NCBI RefSeq assembly: GCF_964355755.1
Contig: NC_092671.1
Location: forward strand, 37,591,304-37,655,303
From: Antedon mediterranea
Lineage: Eukaryota; Echinodermata; Crinoidea; Comatulida; Antedonidae
Reading direction: 5' to 3'
DNA length: 64,000 nt
Both the position numbers and the translations under genes were made by a program. The notes beneath the pieces were generated by a model, which was given only the letters and a program-made list of their open reading frames with translations, was not told the origin of the DNA and did not search any database. Shown here piece by piece: positions 50,371 to 63,112 of this stretch; positions within the stretch are counted from its first letter, which is position 1; each line of letters opens with the position of its first letter.

Positions 50371-51253
50371 AGCTCTTATATTACTTTTGTGTTGGGTTGT
50401 TTTTATGATTTAAAAAAAAAGGAAGATTTATTTGCAAACGTTTTATATAGTTTTCAAGTATGACCATAGAGCTATGCATTAAAAAAGGGCCTATATTGAT
50501 AGAATATAGGTTTATAAATAAACTATAGCAACCAGATCTTACAGATTGGAGCCTATTTTGGACATCATGTTATTAGATGTATTTCAGTTTTTGTTTCAAC
50601 GTGTACTGTAATAATTTTAATATTTGACAAAAATAAATAGCTTAACTTAATACTTTATGCACAATAATAGTCACTTTCATACAGGCTAATTCTTCTAGAT
50701 TATTTTACTGAAACATTATGTGACACATGTTAAGTTTAGTACTAACAAATTTGTAAATCTTAAGAAAACACACTTAATATATTATCCTCACATCAACATT
50801 CTGTCATGTTAAATCACTTTGCTTATTATAAGTTTCATTTAGTTAATTATTGTGCACTTTGAGAAATCAAACAGATCATGACTATTTGACTTCAAGCAAA
50901 CCTAAATAATTAGTTTAAAAGAGCACAAGTGTAATAACATATTATTGTTATACTCTTTCTTTCCAACCTTATAAAACCAGCGAGCATTTTCACCACACAC
51001 TGTCATACTTTATTTGAGTATAAATGTGTGATGGGTATGACAGAGAGATACAGTATGTGATTGAATATGCCTGCCTTTAGGCTAAAGAAATACTTTATAC
51101 TATAACCCCTAGTATTTGAATACCACTTAAAGGAAAATACTTAAATGTCTATTCACTTAAGTGGATATACTTGGTATTTAAGGGAAATATCTTACTTAAG
51201 CATGTTGGTGGATATACAAAACTTTTGGAAAACTGACCATTTCTTTCCAGTCT

Positions 51254-51375
51254 AAAGTTTTGTCTACACTATCAAACTTTATGTGACAAAAAATGTGATG
51301 TGCCCATATATGGACATGATGATGTCATATCAATACCATCGTTGGGCACATCACACTTTTTTTGTCAAACTAGTT
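51254..51375 (-). mobile_element. F1 MITE, copy 21 (right end lost)
   Basis: Left end and core present; stops at TAGTTTGG. Confidence 0.75.
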
Positions 51376-52282
51376 TGGTTTTCACGTTTTGACTGTGCAG
51401 TGTTATCAGGTTGATTTTTGTCTTGTCTTTTGTTCTTTTGCCATCATCAACTTACAAGACCTTTATCCTTAAAAGGAGAATTACCAAGTAGTATTTTTAA
51501 CTGACTTCATTGAATGCGCCAATATCATGCATTCTCCATTTGATATGTCAGTAGGCCTTAGCCATCCATCCCATCATGGGCTATTATAGGAAACTGCACA
51601 TGACATAATCTTTAATAAATGTATGATGGCTTATGTTACTTACTGCAGAGACTAGAAAAACGATAACAGGTGATTTCAAAATGCCATCATAAATGAATTT
51701 GTTCAATATACGGTTGATACCAAATCTTCACCATAATATACTTTACTTTAGAGGTATGTACGACAATTACTATTATTGGTTTAATATTCTTATATATATA
51801 TACTATACTTACACTACGGCTTATGTACAACAATTTTATTATTTAATAATTATAACTTATATCGGATGTTTTTAAGCACAGATTCTTTAATTAAGGAGAT
51901 AAAGTATTAAATGTATTATCATATTGGAAGATGACGAATCACATCATACCAATCCCCAGTTATTATTATTCATTTGTGATTATAATTAGGACCACACCCA
52001 CTGGTACAACATAATGTTACGACTTAGATGTACATTTTTATATTATGAGTCAAGAATTAATACTTTCTCAGATATTGGGTTTTAAAATAGTGTCTTGATA
52101 TGCCCAAAATGAGTCACAGAGTCTGTTTCTGCTGCATATCACCGAATAAACAGATTATTTTAAAAATGTAATAAATATATTGAATGCATTTCTGCTTAAT
52201 TTTTGCTCCAAAATAACCTCTTTAAATCAGTGGATGGTCGTTGACAAAAATCATTAAAATTACCCAAAATGCAATTGGTTCT

Positions 52283-52499
52283 GGCGGTTAATTCAAACGT
52301 AGCAGCTGTCAATCAAATAACCGTTATTTTTGTTGCAGCTAAAAGTTGCCTGCAATAACCGGTTAAATGGCGTTCTAACACCGAATTTAATGGGTGTTTT
52401 TAACCGGTTATTTTGCGAGGTCTTTTAAACGGTTACCACAAAATTGTCCTGTTTCTGTTCGCAAGAAATTGGAGTTTATTCACAACGTTTTAACCGGTT
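52283..52499. promoter_or_regulatory. Cluster of AACCGGTT palindromes (Grainyhead/CP2-type sites)
   Basis: Three perfect AACCGGTT palindromes (52357-52364, 52402-52409, 52492-52499) and near matches at 52283, 52319 and 52428 fall within about 215 bp. AACCGGTT is the established recognition sequence of Grainyhead/CP2-family factors. The block is 4 kb upstream of exon 2 and is locally less AT-rich than its neighbours. It could be an intronic enhancer or a decayed repeat whose unit contains the motif; spacing is irregular, which argues somewhat against a simple tandem repeat. Confidence 0.4.
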
Positions 52500-53056
52500 A
52501 ATTTTATGCTGAAGAAACGGGACCACATTGACAAAATGAGGGAGGGGATGACAATGGAACTCCAACTCCACTCTAAATACATTATGGCTTGCTAAATTAC
52601 TTTTTGATGTGCTTTGTGTTAATTAAAGTCGGCAATATGTAAAGCTAAACACTCCATTTTCTATTGAGAAAGGTGTTTAAATTAATATATTAATTTAAAC
52701 ACCTTGACACATTTTAAGATGCACTTTTAGTTTCAAAGTAAAAAGAGGAAATTGTTATTATTAAGCCAGTGTAAACTAAGTAGCAAACTTAAATTAGTTG
52801 CAAATGTCAGATGTAATGATAAATTTTTATTGGCGATAGAATTTAATTTGTTTTCTTGTGCAGTCTTCGTCTCCACCTAGCCTGGAGTTGTTGATAATAT
52901 TTTCTTCAATTTCAAATTGTGACAAATTAGAAACCTAGATTTATCTTGAGGAAAGCGTATCTTGGTGATAATTACACAGTGTGTAGCACAAGTTGATAGC
53001 TTGCCATTCAAACGGCTATAGCTGCTATTTATAGTTTCGTCAAATCTAGGTTTTTT

Positions 53057-53217
53057 AAGCTCTGTCTACACCATCAAACTTTATGTGACAATAAAATGTG
53101 ATGTGCCCATATATGGACATGATGATGTCATATCACTGCCATATTTGGGCATATCACTACCATATTTGAGCACATCACTTTTTTTGTCAAACTAGTTTGA
53201 TATTGTAGACTGAGCTT
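53057..53217 (-). mobile_element. F1 MITE, copy 22
   Basis: Complete, two core units, TTAA on both sides. Confidence 0.8.
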
Positions 53218-53746
53218 AAATCCTTTACTGGACATTTAGTATTCATACACTAAAGGGTATACATTGGCTAAGCCACAGTTATGTCAACTTGATGCATACA
53301 AATCAGAACTGTGTATGTGACAAGAACAAAGATTACAAACAAAAGTTAATATCAATTCTTTAAATTTTTATTAAGTCTTTGTAAATTAGAAAAAAAAAAC
53401 TGTTTGCGACATTAACTTTACGCATTTTAGAACAATTGTTGTAATACTAATTAGTCCTTCCGTGATATGCCACAGATGTTTTGACATTTTGTGAACAATA
53501 CATAAATTATTAGGAGTTGAGTCAAACACAGCCATCAATATTATCAGACAAGGTAAAGTCTCGTCTAAATGCAAACTATATCTGACATAATCAAGTTATG
53601 TCATTTCATGAAACACAATTCAATAACACAATGAATTTCTAGAAGTTAAATGAAATATGTTATTGTACTGCGTTCAAGGTAATTTCTTAGGTTGCATAAA
53701 AAAAACAATTTGATACATTATTTTGATGGATTGGAGTTGTCAGGGG

Positions 53747-54980
53747 GAGGTGGGATTATCATGGGGATGATGGGATTATCATGGGAGTGGTTGGATTATC
53801 ATGGGGGTGGTGGGATTATCATGGGAGTGGTGGGATTGTCATGGGGGTGATGAGATTGTCATGGGATGGTTGGATTATCATGGGAGTGGTTGGATTATCA
53901 TGGGGATGGTGGGATTGTCATGGGGATGGTTGGAGTATCATGGGAGTGGTGGGATTGTCATTGGGATGGTTGGATTATCATGGGGGTGGTGGGATTATCA
54001 TAGGATTGGTGGGATTGTCATGGGGGTGATGAGATTGTCATGGGATGGTTGGATTATCATGGGAGTGGTTGGATTATCATGGGGATGGTTGGATTATCTT
54101 GGGAGTGGTTAGATTATCATGGGAGTGGTTGTATTATCATGGGGATGGTGGGACATGGGGATGGTAGGATTATCATGGGGATGGTAGGATTATCATGGGG
54201 ATGGTTGAATTATCTTGGGAGTGGTTGGATTATCATGGGAGTGGTTGTATTATCATGGGAGTGGTTGTATTATCATGGGGATGGTGGGACATGGGGATGG
54301 TAGGATTGTCATGGTGATGGTTGGATTATCATGGGGATGGTTGGATTATCATGGGGATGGTTGGATTATCATGAGGGTGGTTGGATTAACATGGGGGTTG
54401 ATAGGATTGTCATAGGGGATGGTGGGGTTGTCATGGGGGTTGATAGGATTGTCATAGGGGATGGTGGGGTTGTCATGGGGGTTGATAGGATTGTCATAGG
54501 GGATGGTGGGGTTGTCATGGGGGTTGATAGGATTGTCATAGGGGATGGTGGGGTTGTCATGGGGGTTGATAGGATTGTCATAGGGGATGGTGGGGTTGTC
54601 ATGGGGGTTGATAGGATTGTCATAGGGGTTGATAGGATTGTCATAGGGGATGGTGGGGTTGTCATGGGGGATGGTGGGGTTGTCATAGGGGATGGTGGGG
54701 TTGTCATAGGGGATGGTGGGGTTGTCATAGGGGATGGTGGGGTTGTCATGGGGGATGGTGGGGTTGTCATGGGGGATGGTGGGGTTGTCATAGGGGATGG
54801 TGGGGTTGTCATAGGGGATGGTGGGGTTGTCATAGGGGATGGTGGGGTTGTCATGGGGGATGGTGGGGTTGTCATGGGGGATGGTGGGGTTGTCATGGGG
54901 GATGGTGGGGTTGTCATGGGGGATGGTGGGGTTGTCATGGGGGATGGTGGGGTTGTCATGGGGGATGGTGGGGTTGTCAT
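53747..54980 (+). repeat. G-rich minisatellite with quadruplex potential
   Basis: The left part (to about 54400) has 20-bp units like GGATTATCATGGGGATGGTT; the right part has 21-bp units GGGTTGTCATAGGGGATGGTG with some 42-bp pairing. The plus strand carries closely spaced GGGG and GGGGG runs throughout. Frames on both strands stay open (232 plus, 203 minus, a TTPPSPM repeat) only because 21 is divisible by three. Confidence 0.95.
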
Positions 54981-55010
54981 GGTATGTTTGTTGAACAGCA
55001 GTCTACCTGC

Positions 55011-55168
55011 AGCTCTGTCTACAAACTAGTTTGACAAAAAAAAGTGTGATGTGCCCAAATATGCTAGTGATATGCCCAAATATAGTAGTGATATGACATC
55101 ATCATGTCCATATATGGGCATATCACATTTTGTTGTCACATAAAGTTTGATAGTGTAGACAGAGCTTA
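55011..55168 (+). mobile_element. F1 MITE, copy 23
   Basis: Two core units; lies directly after the G-rich array. Confidence 0.8.
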
Positions 55169-55784
55169 ATCTAACATTATATAATTCTAGGCAATTTTGT
55201 ATTTCATAGCTAAGGCAATAAAAAAAAATACAAATTTATAAATATGATTCTGCTATTAACTATGCAAAAGAATTTTGCGCTTTCCCTTCTATCTATTCTT
55301 ATGTCTAATTTCCATTTTTATTTATTTTTTATTATAAGTATAATGGGAACATTATAAGTTTTATTCTTCAGTATTTTGTATTCTATTCACTTTCTTTTGA
55401 TGCATTTTATTTTAATAGAGTTATACATGTGGCATATTTATAATAGGAAATAATGGTCCCTTTCAAAATCAGCCAGCAAGATATTCATAGCTTTTGTCAC
55501 ATTCAATTTATTGAGTGATCTTAGACACTAACTTTAAATTTATTCTTTTTAAGATTTAAGGCTGTATCGATGAAATAGCTTTCAGTTATTGTTAAACTTA
55601 AAGTCAAACAAAGTCTCTCTACCTACTTCATACATTTCACAATCTTTTTTTTTCTTATTTTTAATTAACTTTACGGTAGCATATCAATATTTTGAATATA
55701 ATTGAGACGTATTTAAAATTATGATCTTGTTTATGTCTTGTAATAGGATGTGAAATTTAGTGAATATCACCCAATATGAGGTGA

Positions 55785-56165
55785 ACAATGGTTAAGATTG
55801 AAGTTTGAATCTCTTTGAGGTTAAGATTTAAGTCCCACTAAAAACTCTCTTGAACACCCAAAGAGTGTTCCTTTGAAGCTAAGATTCAAACCACACTAAA
55901 AACTCTCCCTTCATATTTGAGTGGAGCTTAAATCTTGCACACATAGTGTGTTAATTGGAGGTTAAGATTTAAGCCCCACTAAAAAAAACTCTCGTCATAA
56001 TTGAGTAGAGCTTGAATCTTGCAACCCAAAGGGTGTTAATTTGAGGTTAAGATTTAAGCCCCACTAGAAAAAGCTCTCGTCATATTATTGAGTGGAGCTT
56101 GAATCTTGCAACCCAAAGAGTATTAATTTGAGGTTAGGATTTAAAACACACTAAATACTAGTAAA
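55785..56165. repeat. Diverged tandem repeat of about 60-88 bp, five units
   Basis: GAGGTTAAGATTTAAGCCCC, ACTCTCGTCATA and GAGCTTGAATCTTGCA-type blocks recur at 55817, 55875, 55957, 56041 and 56129. It ends about 420 bp before exon 2. Confidence 0.8.
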
Positions 56166-56585
56166 TAAATTTAAAAAGTGTAAATACTGTATGTATGTAC
56201 ATGAATAGATGAGAAATGGGTTGAATTGAATGTATGTCTGAGGTAAAACAACGCTAAAACAATGTATCATATTGTCAACGAATGAACTGTTTAGCTATTT
56301 GAGTGATTAGTCGGGTTGATACCTGCTAAACTATATATCTACAGTGATGTCAAAGTTCATCGTAAATGTCTTGACAAAGAAGAATAAATGCAAGATGTTC
56401 ATAATTAACTAGTCCATCTTCTTTGAAGGTTTTTCTCTTTATTTGAACTTGTTTCTTTTTTTCAAGTAAACCGTGAAGATGGAAAGACATTGGATATATC
56501 CGGTGATATCAATCAAGAATTGATTCTGCTACTCCATCTCGTTTCTATTCCCTTGACTTATTCACTTTTTATTCGTGTTTTTCAG

Positions 56586-56700
56586 GAGCTTGTTGGCGGA
56601 AACCAGGAGCAGCGAAACTGGAAAGGAATCATCATCTCCCTTCTTGTCATCATTCTTATTTGTACGATTATCATCGTATGCATCCTTATCGTTACACCAG
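56586..56700 (+). CDS. Common exon 2 of a DPP6/DPP10-like Kv4 auxiliary subunit (transmembrane exon)
   Basis: This internal exon of 115 bp encodes 38 residues plus one base. It follows a pyrimidine-rich acceptor (ttttcag) and ends at CCAG/gtcagt. The peptide begins ELVGGNQEQRNWKG and runs into one very hydrophobic helix (about residues 15-36, Ile/Leu/Val/Cys-rich) ending in VTP. The ELVG...QRNWKG block just before a single helix, the 38-residue length and the phase-1 exit all match the membrane exon of vertebrate DPP6/DPP10 as I know it. Those proteins are catalytically dead type II members of the DPP4 family that bind Kv4 channels and speed their gating. The helix is the channel-contacting anchor; the short part before it is cytosolic. 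DPP4/FAP N-termini lack the QRNWKG block. The extracellular propeller and hydrolase-like domains are not in the window. Paralogue assignment (DPP6 versus DPP10) is not possible; an invertebrate single orthologue is likely. Confidence 0.92.
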
Positions 56701-58392
56701 GTCAGTAAAATACCCTGGATACCCTGTCATTTTATAAAAATATATGTAAAATAATACTAATTTAACAATGAAAGTGAAGGGATTTCAGCAGATAATATGT
56801 ATATTGGACAAAAATAAATAACTCACTTTCATACAGGAAAATTAGCAACAATATATTTTGATATTTAATATCATAATACTTAAAAACAATATTCTTTACT
56901 CATGTTATGTTTAATACTAACACATTTTTTTGTTTTGGTGAAACAGTACAAAAACTCTTCAAGATGGCAGGTTATGACATTGAGAAATAAGTTGTTATTT
57001 TTCCGTGGTATTAGAAATGAATTAACCGAATCTCAATTTGTATCAACACTTTTACAAGTTTAATTAAAGTGATCTTTTAATTACAGTTACCATATCCTCT
57101 TGTAATCTATTGATGGTCAAACCATTGCTTAATAGTCTAGAATGGATTACTGTTAACAAAGCTGTTGAATAATGTTTTTGTCGTTAAATTTTTTTAAAGT
57201 ACATGTGAAATATTTTTCCAGCCATTGAATAATATAGTGTGTGTTTGTTTTTGTTTGAATTGAAAGCAATATGACGATTTTGCAATCTTTTTATGATTAT
57301 TTGATTTTTCGAAAAATGTTTTCATCTGGTTTTATAATAAACTATCTGTATATAATTCTTTACGTTAAACCATTCATGAATATTTATATATGCGATGTTT
57401 CAACTTGTTGTCAACAAATCTTCATCTGACAATGACTAGATGATCGCAGACCAAGGGGACTAATAAGGATGCTTCTCTACAACTATCAACAACATCTTTT
57501 TTGCTGTGTGTTTTTTTTGTGCTAATATTATGGTGTCATCAACCATACTACGAGCAGAAAGATGAATCTAGCATTTAATTTTTTTTCTATAGAAAAGGAT
57601 TAACCATACATTTTAATATGAAGATATATTTCAATTGGCTACTGGGTGATTTATTTAGAGTAGTTTGTGACACACCTTAAAATGCAACCAACCAACTAAT
57701 ATAAAAAAAATATTAATTATACATTTTGTCAGTTATTCCACCACCATGTTATTTAAATAATAATAATAATAACTTATTTGGAAGCTACACTTTTAAAACA
57801 GTGGCACACTTGATTGAAGGTGCGTCCAGAGTAAGTAAAATAAAAGTTAGAGAAAAAAAAATTATTTAATAATATGCCTATTTACAAGGAAACTTAAACT
57901 AAATTATGTACAAAATATAAAAAATAACATTAACAAAAGTAATCAAAATTACTAATCAACAAAATTTAAAACGTAATATTTCTAAAATAGACCTAAAGAA
58001 AATTATTTATTTTCTATTGTCATAAGTATGAGAAAAGTAAAAGAAGTATCCATAAATGTAAGACATTAATTTTACATTAATGTTCAGTGTACTATAATAT
58101 GCTTCAATAATTCTGGTACTTATAGAATAGTTATCTATACAAAACCTGCCATTTATTCAAACCAGTTCGATCATTTTCTAATCCTTTCTTTCAAAAATTT
58201 CTTAGAAAATCTTTATCATTGAACTGAATGTGTTCCTAAATACTATGAATATTTTTTTCATTGAATATTAATTCCGTATTCATTAAGCTTGTCAGTATTC
58301 ATTTGTACTGCAATGCATTTATAGTTTAAATTCACATTTGATGAATTATGCAAAATATTTCTTTTAAAAATTACAAACAGTATTTCCTGTTT
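56701..58392. other. Start of the intron after exon 2
   Basis: No exon with a DPP-family sequence is seen here or up to 64000, so this intron is longer than 7.3 kb. Confidence 0.6.
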
Positions 58393-58547
58393 AAGCTCCT
58401 GTCTACATTATCAAACTAGTTTGACAAAACAAGTGTGATGTGCTTAAATATGGTAGTGATATGCCTAGTATGGTAGTGCTATGATATCATCATGTCCATA
58501 TATGAACACATCACATTTTTTAATTTTGATAGTGTAGACAGAGATTT
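58393..58547 (+). mobile_element. F1 MITE, copy 24
   Basis: Both ends recognisable, two core units, distal arm shortened. Confidence 0.8.
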
Positions 58548-59529
58548 ATTCATAAAAACTTGGTTTTTGTTAAAATTACTAAAAGCAAAGCTTCTACCGT
58601 AATCATAGATGAAACAAAGTCTTAATTAAATTTAATTTTTGCATCTAATCTTAAGCTAGGATGATTTATGAATCCTTTTGTTTGTTGTCAATATTTGCAA
58701 TGACTTAGGCAAACAGATTTCAATTAGAAGAGGACACCAAATTGTCATCTCACTACTATTTGTGCGTTCCTTATATTTGTCTTGTATATTAAGTGTGAAA
58801 ATATAAAGCATCTGTGTAATTAAAAGGTTTGAGATATTTACTGACTTTCCCCAGTAATTAATTTATTTTTTGTTAATTATTCAAATTTATAAACCACAAT
58901 TTAGCCTAATGCAAAAATTTAGAATCATTTCACAATCAAACTTTTAAATTATTTCGCAATTTTATATTTCATTAAAAGGCCTTTTTCTCATGATTTTTAT
59001 ATGTATTAGTAATTATAATATTTATCATGTTTATCAATATGTAATCATAAACACATTTAAATAGGAGCCAGTGAAAGAAATGATTACTTTTCTATCTCAA
59101 AATTGAAAGCCTGTGAAATTAACCGGTGGAAATGTGCTCGAGATCACATAAAAAAAATTTCATTTTCAATTTCAATTGTAGTTTACTGTCGTCCCATGAT
59201 AAACAAACTTAGTCTCCGCGGTAGAAGAGAATTAGAACGTTATTATCAATAATTCGAAGTTTAAATTTTCTGGCTTTTTTTTACAGAAGATTTTTTTTAT
59301 TATAGCAATACATATTTTTTTTGCTCAATGAAAAACCATTTAAGATTTGGTTAAATTATTATTGGGTCTTTGAATTAAAGAGTTTCTTGAGGGTTAACGG
59401 AAAATAACTCTAAATAATAGTTTGCAGGGGCGGATCCAGCATTATAGATTAGGGAGGGCTAAATATCTCATAAATGATAAAAACAATCCGTCGGGTTGCA
59501 GAAAATATTCAAAGACTGTTAAAAAGAAT

Positions 59530-60082
59530 GTCATGGGTGTGAATCCTTTTGTTTTTATTTATTTCTTGTTCAGTTAAAACCAACTGTTATCTTTTTGTGC
59601 CAAGGCACATGGATCCACTCCCCCTGACAACTCAGGCACATGGATCCACTCCCCCTGACAACTCAGGCACATGGATCCACTCCCCCTGACAACTCAGGCA
59701 CATGGATCCACTCCCCCTGACAACTCAGGCACATGGATCCATTCCCCCTGACAACTCAGGCACATGGATCCATTCCCCCTGACAACTCAGGCACATGGAT
59801 CCATTCCCCCTGACAACTCAGTGCCTAGGCACATGGATCCACTCCCCCTGACAACTCAGGCACATGGATCCATTCCCCCTGACAACTCAGGCACATGGAT
59901 CCATTCCCCCTGACAACTCAGTGCCTAGGCACATGGATCCATTCCCCCTGACAACTCAGGCACATGGATCCATTCCCCCTGACAACTCAGTGCCTAGGCA
60001 CATGGATCCATTCCCCCTGACAACTCAGAAAAGCTCTGAATTTGTGACTTGGAGTATTTGTTATAAACTTTCATTTTTTAAT
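59530..60082. repeat. 553-bp tandem duplication, first copy, with a 31-bp array
   Basis: Contains 14 or so units of a 31-bp repeat (GGCACATGGATCCACTCCCC...) with a GTGCCTA variant, plus unique flanks. Every variant unit recurs in the same order in the second copy. Confidence 0.9.
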
Positions 60083-60635
60083 GTCATGGGTGTGAATCCT
60101 TTTGTTTTTATTTATTTCTTGTTCAGTTAAAACCAACTGTTATCTTTTTGTGCCAAGGCACATGGATCCACTCCCCCTGACAACTCAGGCACATGGATCC
60201 ACTCCCCCTGACAACTCAGGCACATGGATCCACTCCCCCTGACAACTCAGGCACATGGATCCACTCCCCCTGACAACTCAGGCACATGGATCCATTCCCC
60301 CTGACAACTCAGGCACATGGATCCATTCCCCCTGACAACTCAGGCACATGGATCCATTCCCCCTGACAACTCAGTGCCTAGGCACATGGATCCACTCCCC
60401 CTGACAACTCAGGCACATGGATCCATTCCCCCTGACAACTCAGGCACATGGATCCATTCCCCCTGACAACTCAGTGCCTAGGCACATGGATCCATTCCCC
60501 CTGACAACTCAGGCACATGGATCCATTCCCCCTGACAACTCAGTGCCTAGGCACATGGATCCATTCCCCCTGACAACTCAGAAAAGCTCTGAATTTGTGA
60601 CTTGGAGTATTTGTTATAAACTTTCATTTTTTAAC
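60083..60635. repeat. 553-bp tandem duplication, second copy
   Basis: Appears base-for-base identical to 59530-60082, including the order of CACTCC/CATTCC variants. Confidence 0.9.
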
Positions 60636-60682
60636 TTTTAAATATAATTTTTATATTAATATTAACTTTATCTTATTTGCAG

Positions 60683-60762
60683 CAGCCTTTGTGAATAATT
60701 CAGAAATTGACATGAATGTTTCTGACAATTGGTGTCTTAATATCACATTAGAATGGATGTGA
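60683..60762 (+). other. Weak candidate alternative terminal exon after exon 2
   Basis: A pyrimidine-containing tandem acceptor (ttatttgcagcag) is followed in the phase required by exon 2 by about 26 codons reading AAFVNNSEIDMNVSDNW and so on to TGA at 60760. The stretch has three N-glycosylation sequons (NNS, NVS, NIT) placed on what would be the extracellular side. If used it would yield an ectodomain-less single-pass peptide. An open frame of this length arises easily by chance, and no AATAAA follows nearby. Confidence 0.15.
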
Positions 60763-60879
60763 TTTAGTTGTCCCGACAAAGCAAACAGTGTGCCTACTAA
60801 GTAGTGCACTGGGTGTGCTCATCACAAATTGTTTTTAGCTACATTAATTTTGTTCAATAATCATTAAACTTAGTAAAAT

Positions 60880-61140
60880 CAATTGATATTTATCTTTTGA
60901 TTACATGAAATAATTAGTTGTAGCTTGGTGGTTTAGATGATCAGCTACCAATTCCTGGGTCCTAGGTTGAAATCCTGTCAGATATCAAGACCTTAATAAT
61001 TACACAACTGATATTTATCTTTTGATTACCGTACATGAAATAATGAGTTGTTGATGAGTTGTAGCTTGGTGGTTTGAATGATCAGCTACCAATTCCTGGG
61101 TCTTAGGTTTGTAAAATCCTGTCAGATATCAGGACATATG
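60880..61140 (+). repeat. Tandem pair of partial S1-like SINE heads
   Basis: Two copies, about 130-140 bp apart, of a segment with TTATCTTTTGATTAC, GTAGCTTGGTGGTTT and CTGTCAGATATCA. The second has a decayed box B (GGTTTGTAAAATCC). Confidence 0.6.
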
Positions 61141-62724
61141 TGTTTGTCCGAGGTGAAACAGATCGTCACCATTCTGAATGACAGTAACTTTCATACTTGG
61201 CAATTCTTGAGCTGTGACGTGTGATTTTTTTTTCTCAAGGTGATCTGGTGTAAACAAACAGCATTTTCTCAGCAATGTATGTTTGCATGTAAATCATCTC
61301 ATTCACGTGAATCTGCAATAAAAAATGTCATTCGCCGCGTAGTTGCTTTCTGGCAATACCTATGCAAGGTTCCATGTCACAGTACTAACTGGCTGAATTA
61401 TCATTCGTAAACAATTTTATTTTCTTTCAGCTTTTTTGTTGTTCTTAACAGTTTTTTGTTTTTATTTAATTGTCTTTTCATTTTCCTCTTACATGATATT
61501 TTATACTGATAATGTTATCATCGCTACTTGGTGTAAGTACAACAATGATGTTTATTTTACATTTTATTTTAGGATTTTTAGTAACATTTTGTGTTTGTAG
61601 GTAACACAAAAAGAAATAATGTTACAGATTTTAGAGCTTTTTTCATGTTGTTTTGTATTTTTCATCTCCTGTTATCATATCATCAAACCATCATAATGAT
61701 CGTTAATGTTAGCCGCTTGGTGGCGCATGTCAACGCATCCCTTCATTCATTGCATCCCTCGAATCATTTACGAGTAGAGCAGTAGATTAGTATGTTTGTT
61801 GCTGTTTATGTAATTTTAAAAAGTTTATGAAATAATTGAGACTTTTTCAAACCTGTGTCCGAAACTGAAATATAAATATTTGAATTTATGCAAATAAATG
61901 AGGTATAAAAATCACTATCATTATTTATTCACTTTTATTATTTTTGATATTTTTATTTATTTGGTTAATTTAAAGTATTTTACTTCTAAATTAAATTCAA
62001 ATTTTCATTTAAATTTACCATTTTTCTACTTTTATTTTCTCAATTATTATTTACTTTTATACTATTTTTCTAATTTATTTTGCTTTTTTCATTCTTTTAT
62101 TATAACTTTGTTCCATTGCAGTGCTTTACTAATTTACTTTCATTATATTTTATGACGTTTTATTTTTAGTTTAAGAAATTTTTAAATGTTTTAACCACCA
62201 GCAGTAATCTTCTCCCAGAGAGTGTTATTGTTAATATTTATAATATGTATAATATAAAAAAAACATGATTCTCGCATTATTTACCTAAAAACTCAATTTT
62301 GTTATTATGTGGTTTTCGACTTTGTTGCAAAATCAAATCTGTAATTTATTTTTTCTACGTCAATTTAATAATGAATGACGACCCGATACTTAATATATTC
62401 AAACTCAATTCCAAGATAAGTATTACCTCAAAATTTGATGCAAAATTGATAGAGTGAAAGCGGCCAATGAACAAGCTAACATGCGGCCTTAATCCAACAT
62501 GAAGATCAGTGACCCAGTTTCGTGAATATTGATAAATTTATTTTGACATTAGATATTAAAGCATCATATTTGGAATCCCTGGATCAATACAATATTTCAC
62601 AACATTGGTACATGTATCAGATGTCTACTTGAGTAAAGTTAATGATACCAGTTGTATACAGAATATTTGAAATTTATCCTCTTTACATGATCACTATTAA
62701 TCGGGTTATTGGTTTTGAAAATAA
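61141..62724. other. Intronic DNA, no exon supported
   Basis: Several acceptor-like sites (near 61434, 61599, 62130) are followed by T-rich or low-complexity frames without similarity to the DPP ectodomain. Confidence 0.5.
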
Positions 62725-63085
62725 AATGTTACCGCTCAATAGTGCATACTATTGCACGCCATGTGACCCACTATCATCCAATCAGCTGTATACAGTATAT
62801 TTGAAATTTATCTTCTTACTACGATAACCATTAATCAGGTTATTGGTTGCGAGAGTAAAGCGTTACCGTTCAATAGTGCGTACTATTGCATCCCATGTGA
62901 CCCACTATCATCTAATCAGCTGAATACAGTATATTCAAAATTTATCTTTTTTGATCACTATTAATCGGGTTATTCGTTTTACTCTTAAAATGTTGTCGTT
63001 CAATAGTACATACTATTGCACACCATGTGACCCACTAACATCCAATCAGTATATTTAAAATTTATCTTACTACGATAATACTATT
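62725..63085. repeat. Tandem repeat of about 120 bp, three to four units
   Basis: Each unit has an AATAGT-GC(A/G)T-ACTATT palindrome, CCATGTGACCCACTA and ATTAATCGGGTTATTGG. A single related copy lies at 21028-21080. Confidence 0.85.
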
Positions 63086-63112
63086 AATCGAGTTATTGGT
63101 TTGATCTGTCGA

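Noticed and set aside
54369-54980. 203-codon minus-strand frame with a TTPPSPM repeat, and a 232-codon plus frame
   Set aside because: Both follow from 21-bp units without stops; no start context, no exon signals, no family.
56479-56502. ATG plus eight codons followed by gtgata, a micro first exon 83 bp before exon 2
   Set aside because: The intron would be only about 83 bp, the donor is poor, and nothing else supports it.
61591-61785. 64-codon frame after an acceptor-like TTTGTAG, tested as exon 3 of the DPP-like gene
   Set aside because: Phase is compatible but the peptide shows no similarity to the DPP ectodomain start and turns hydrophobic and low in complexity.
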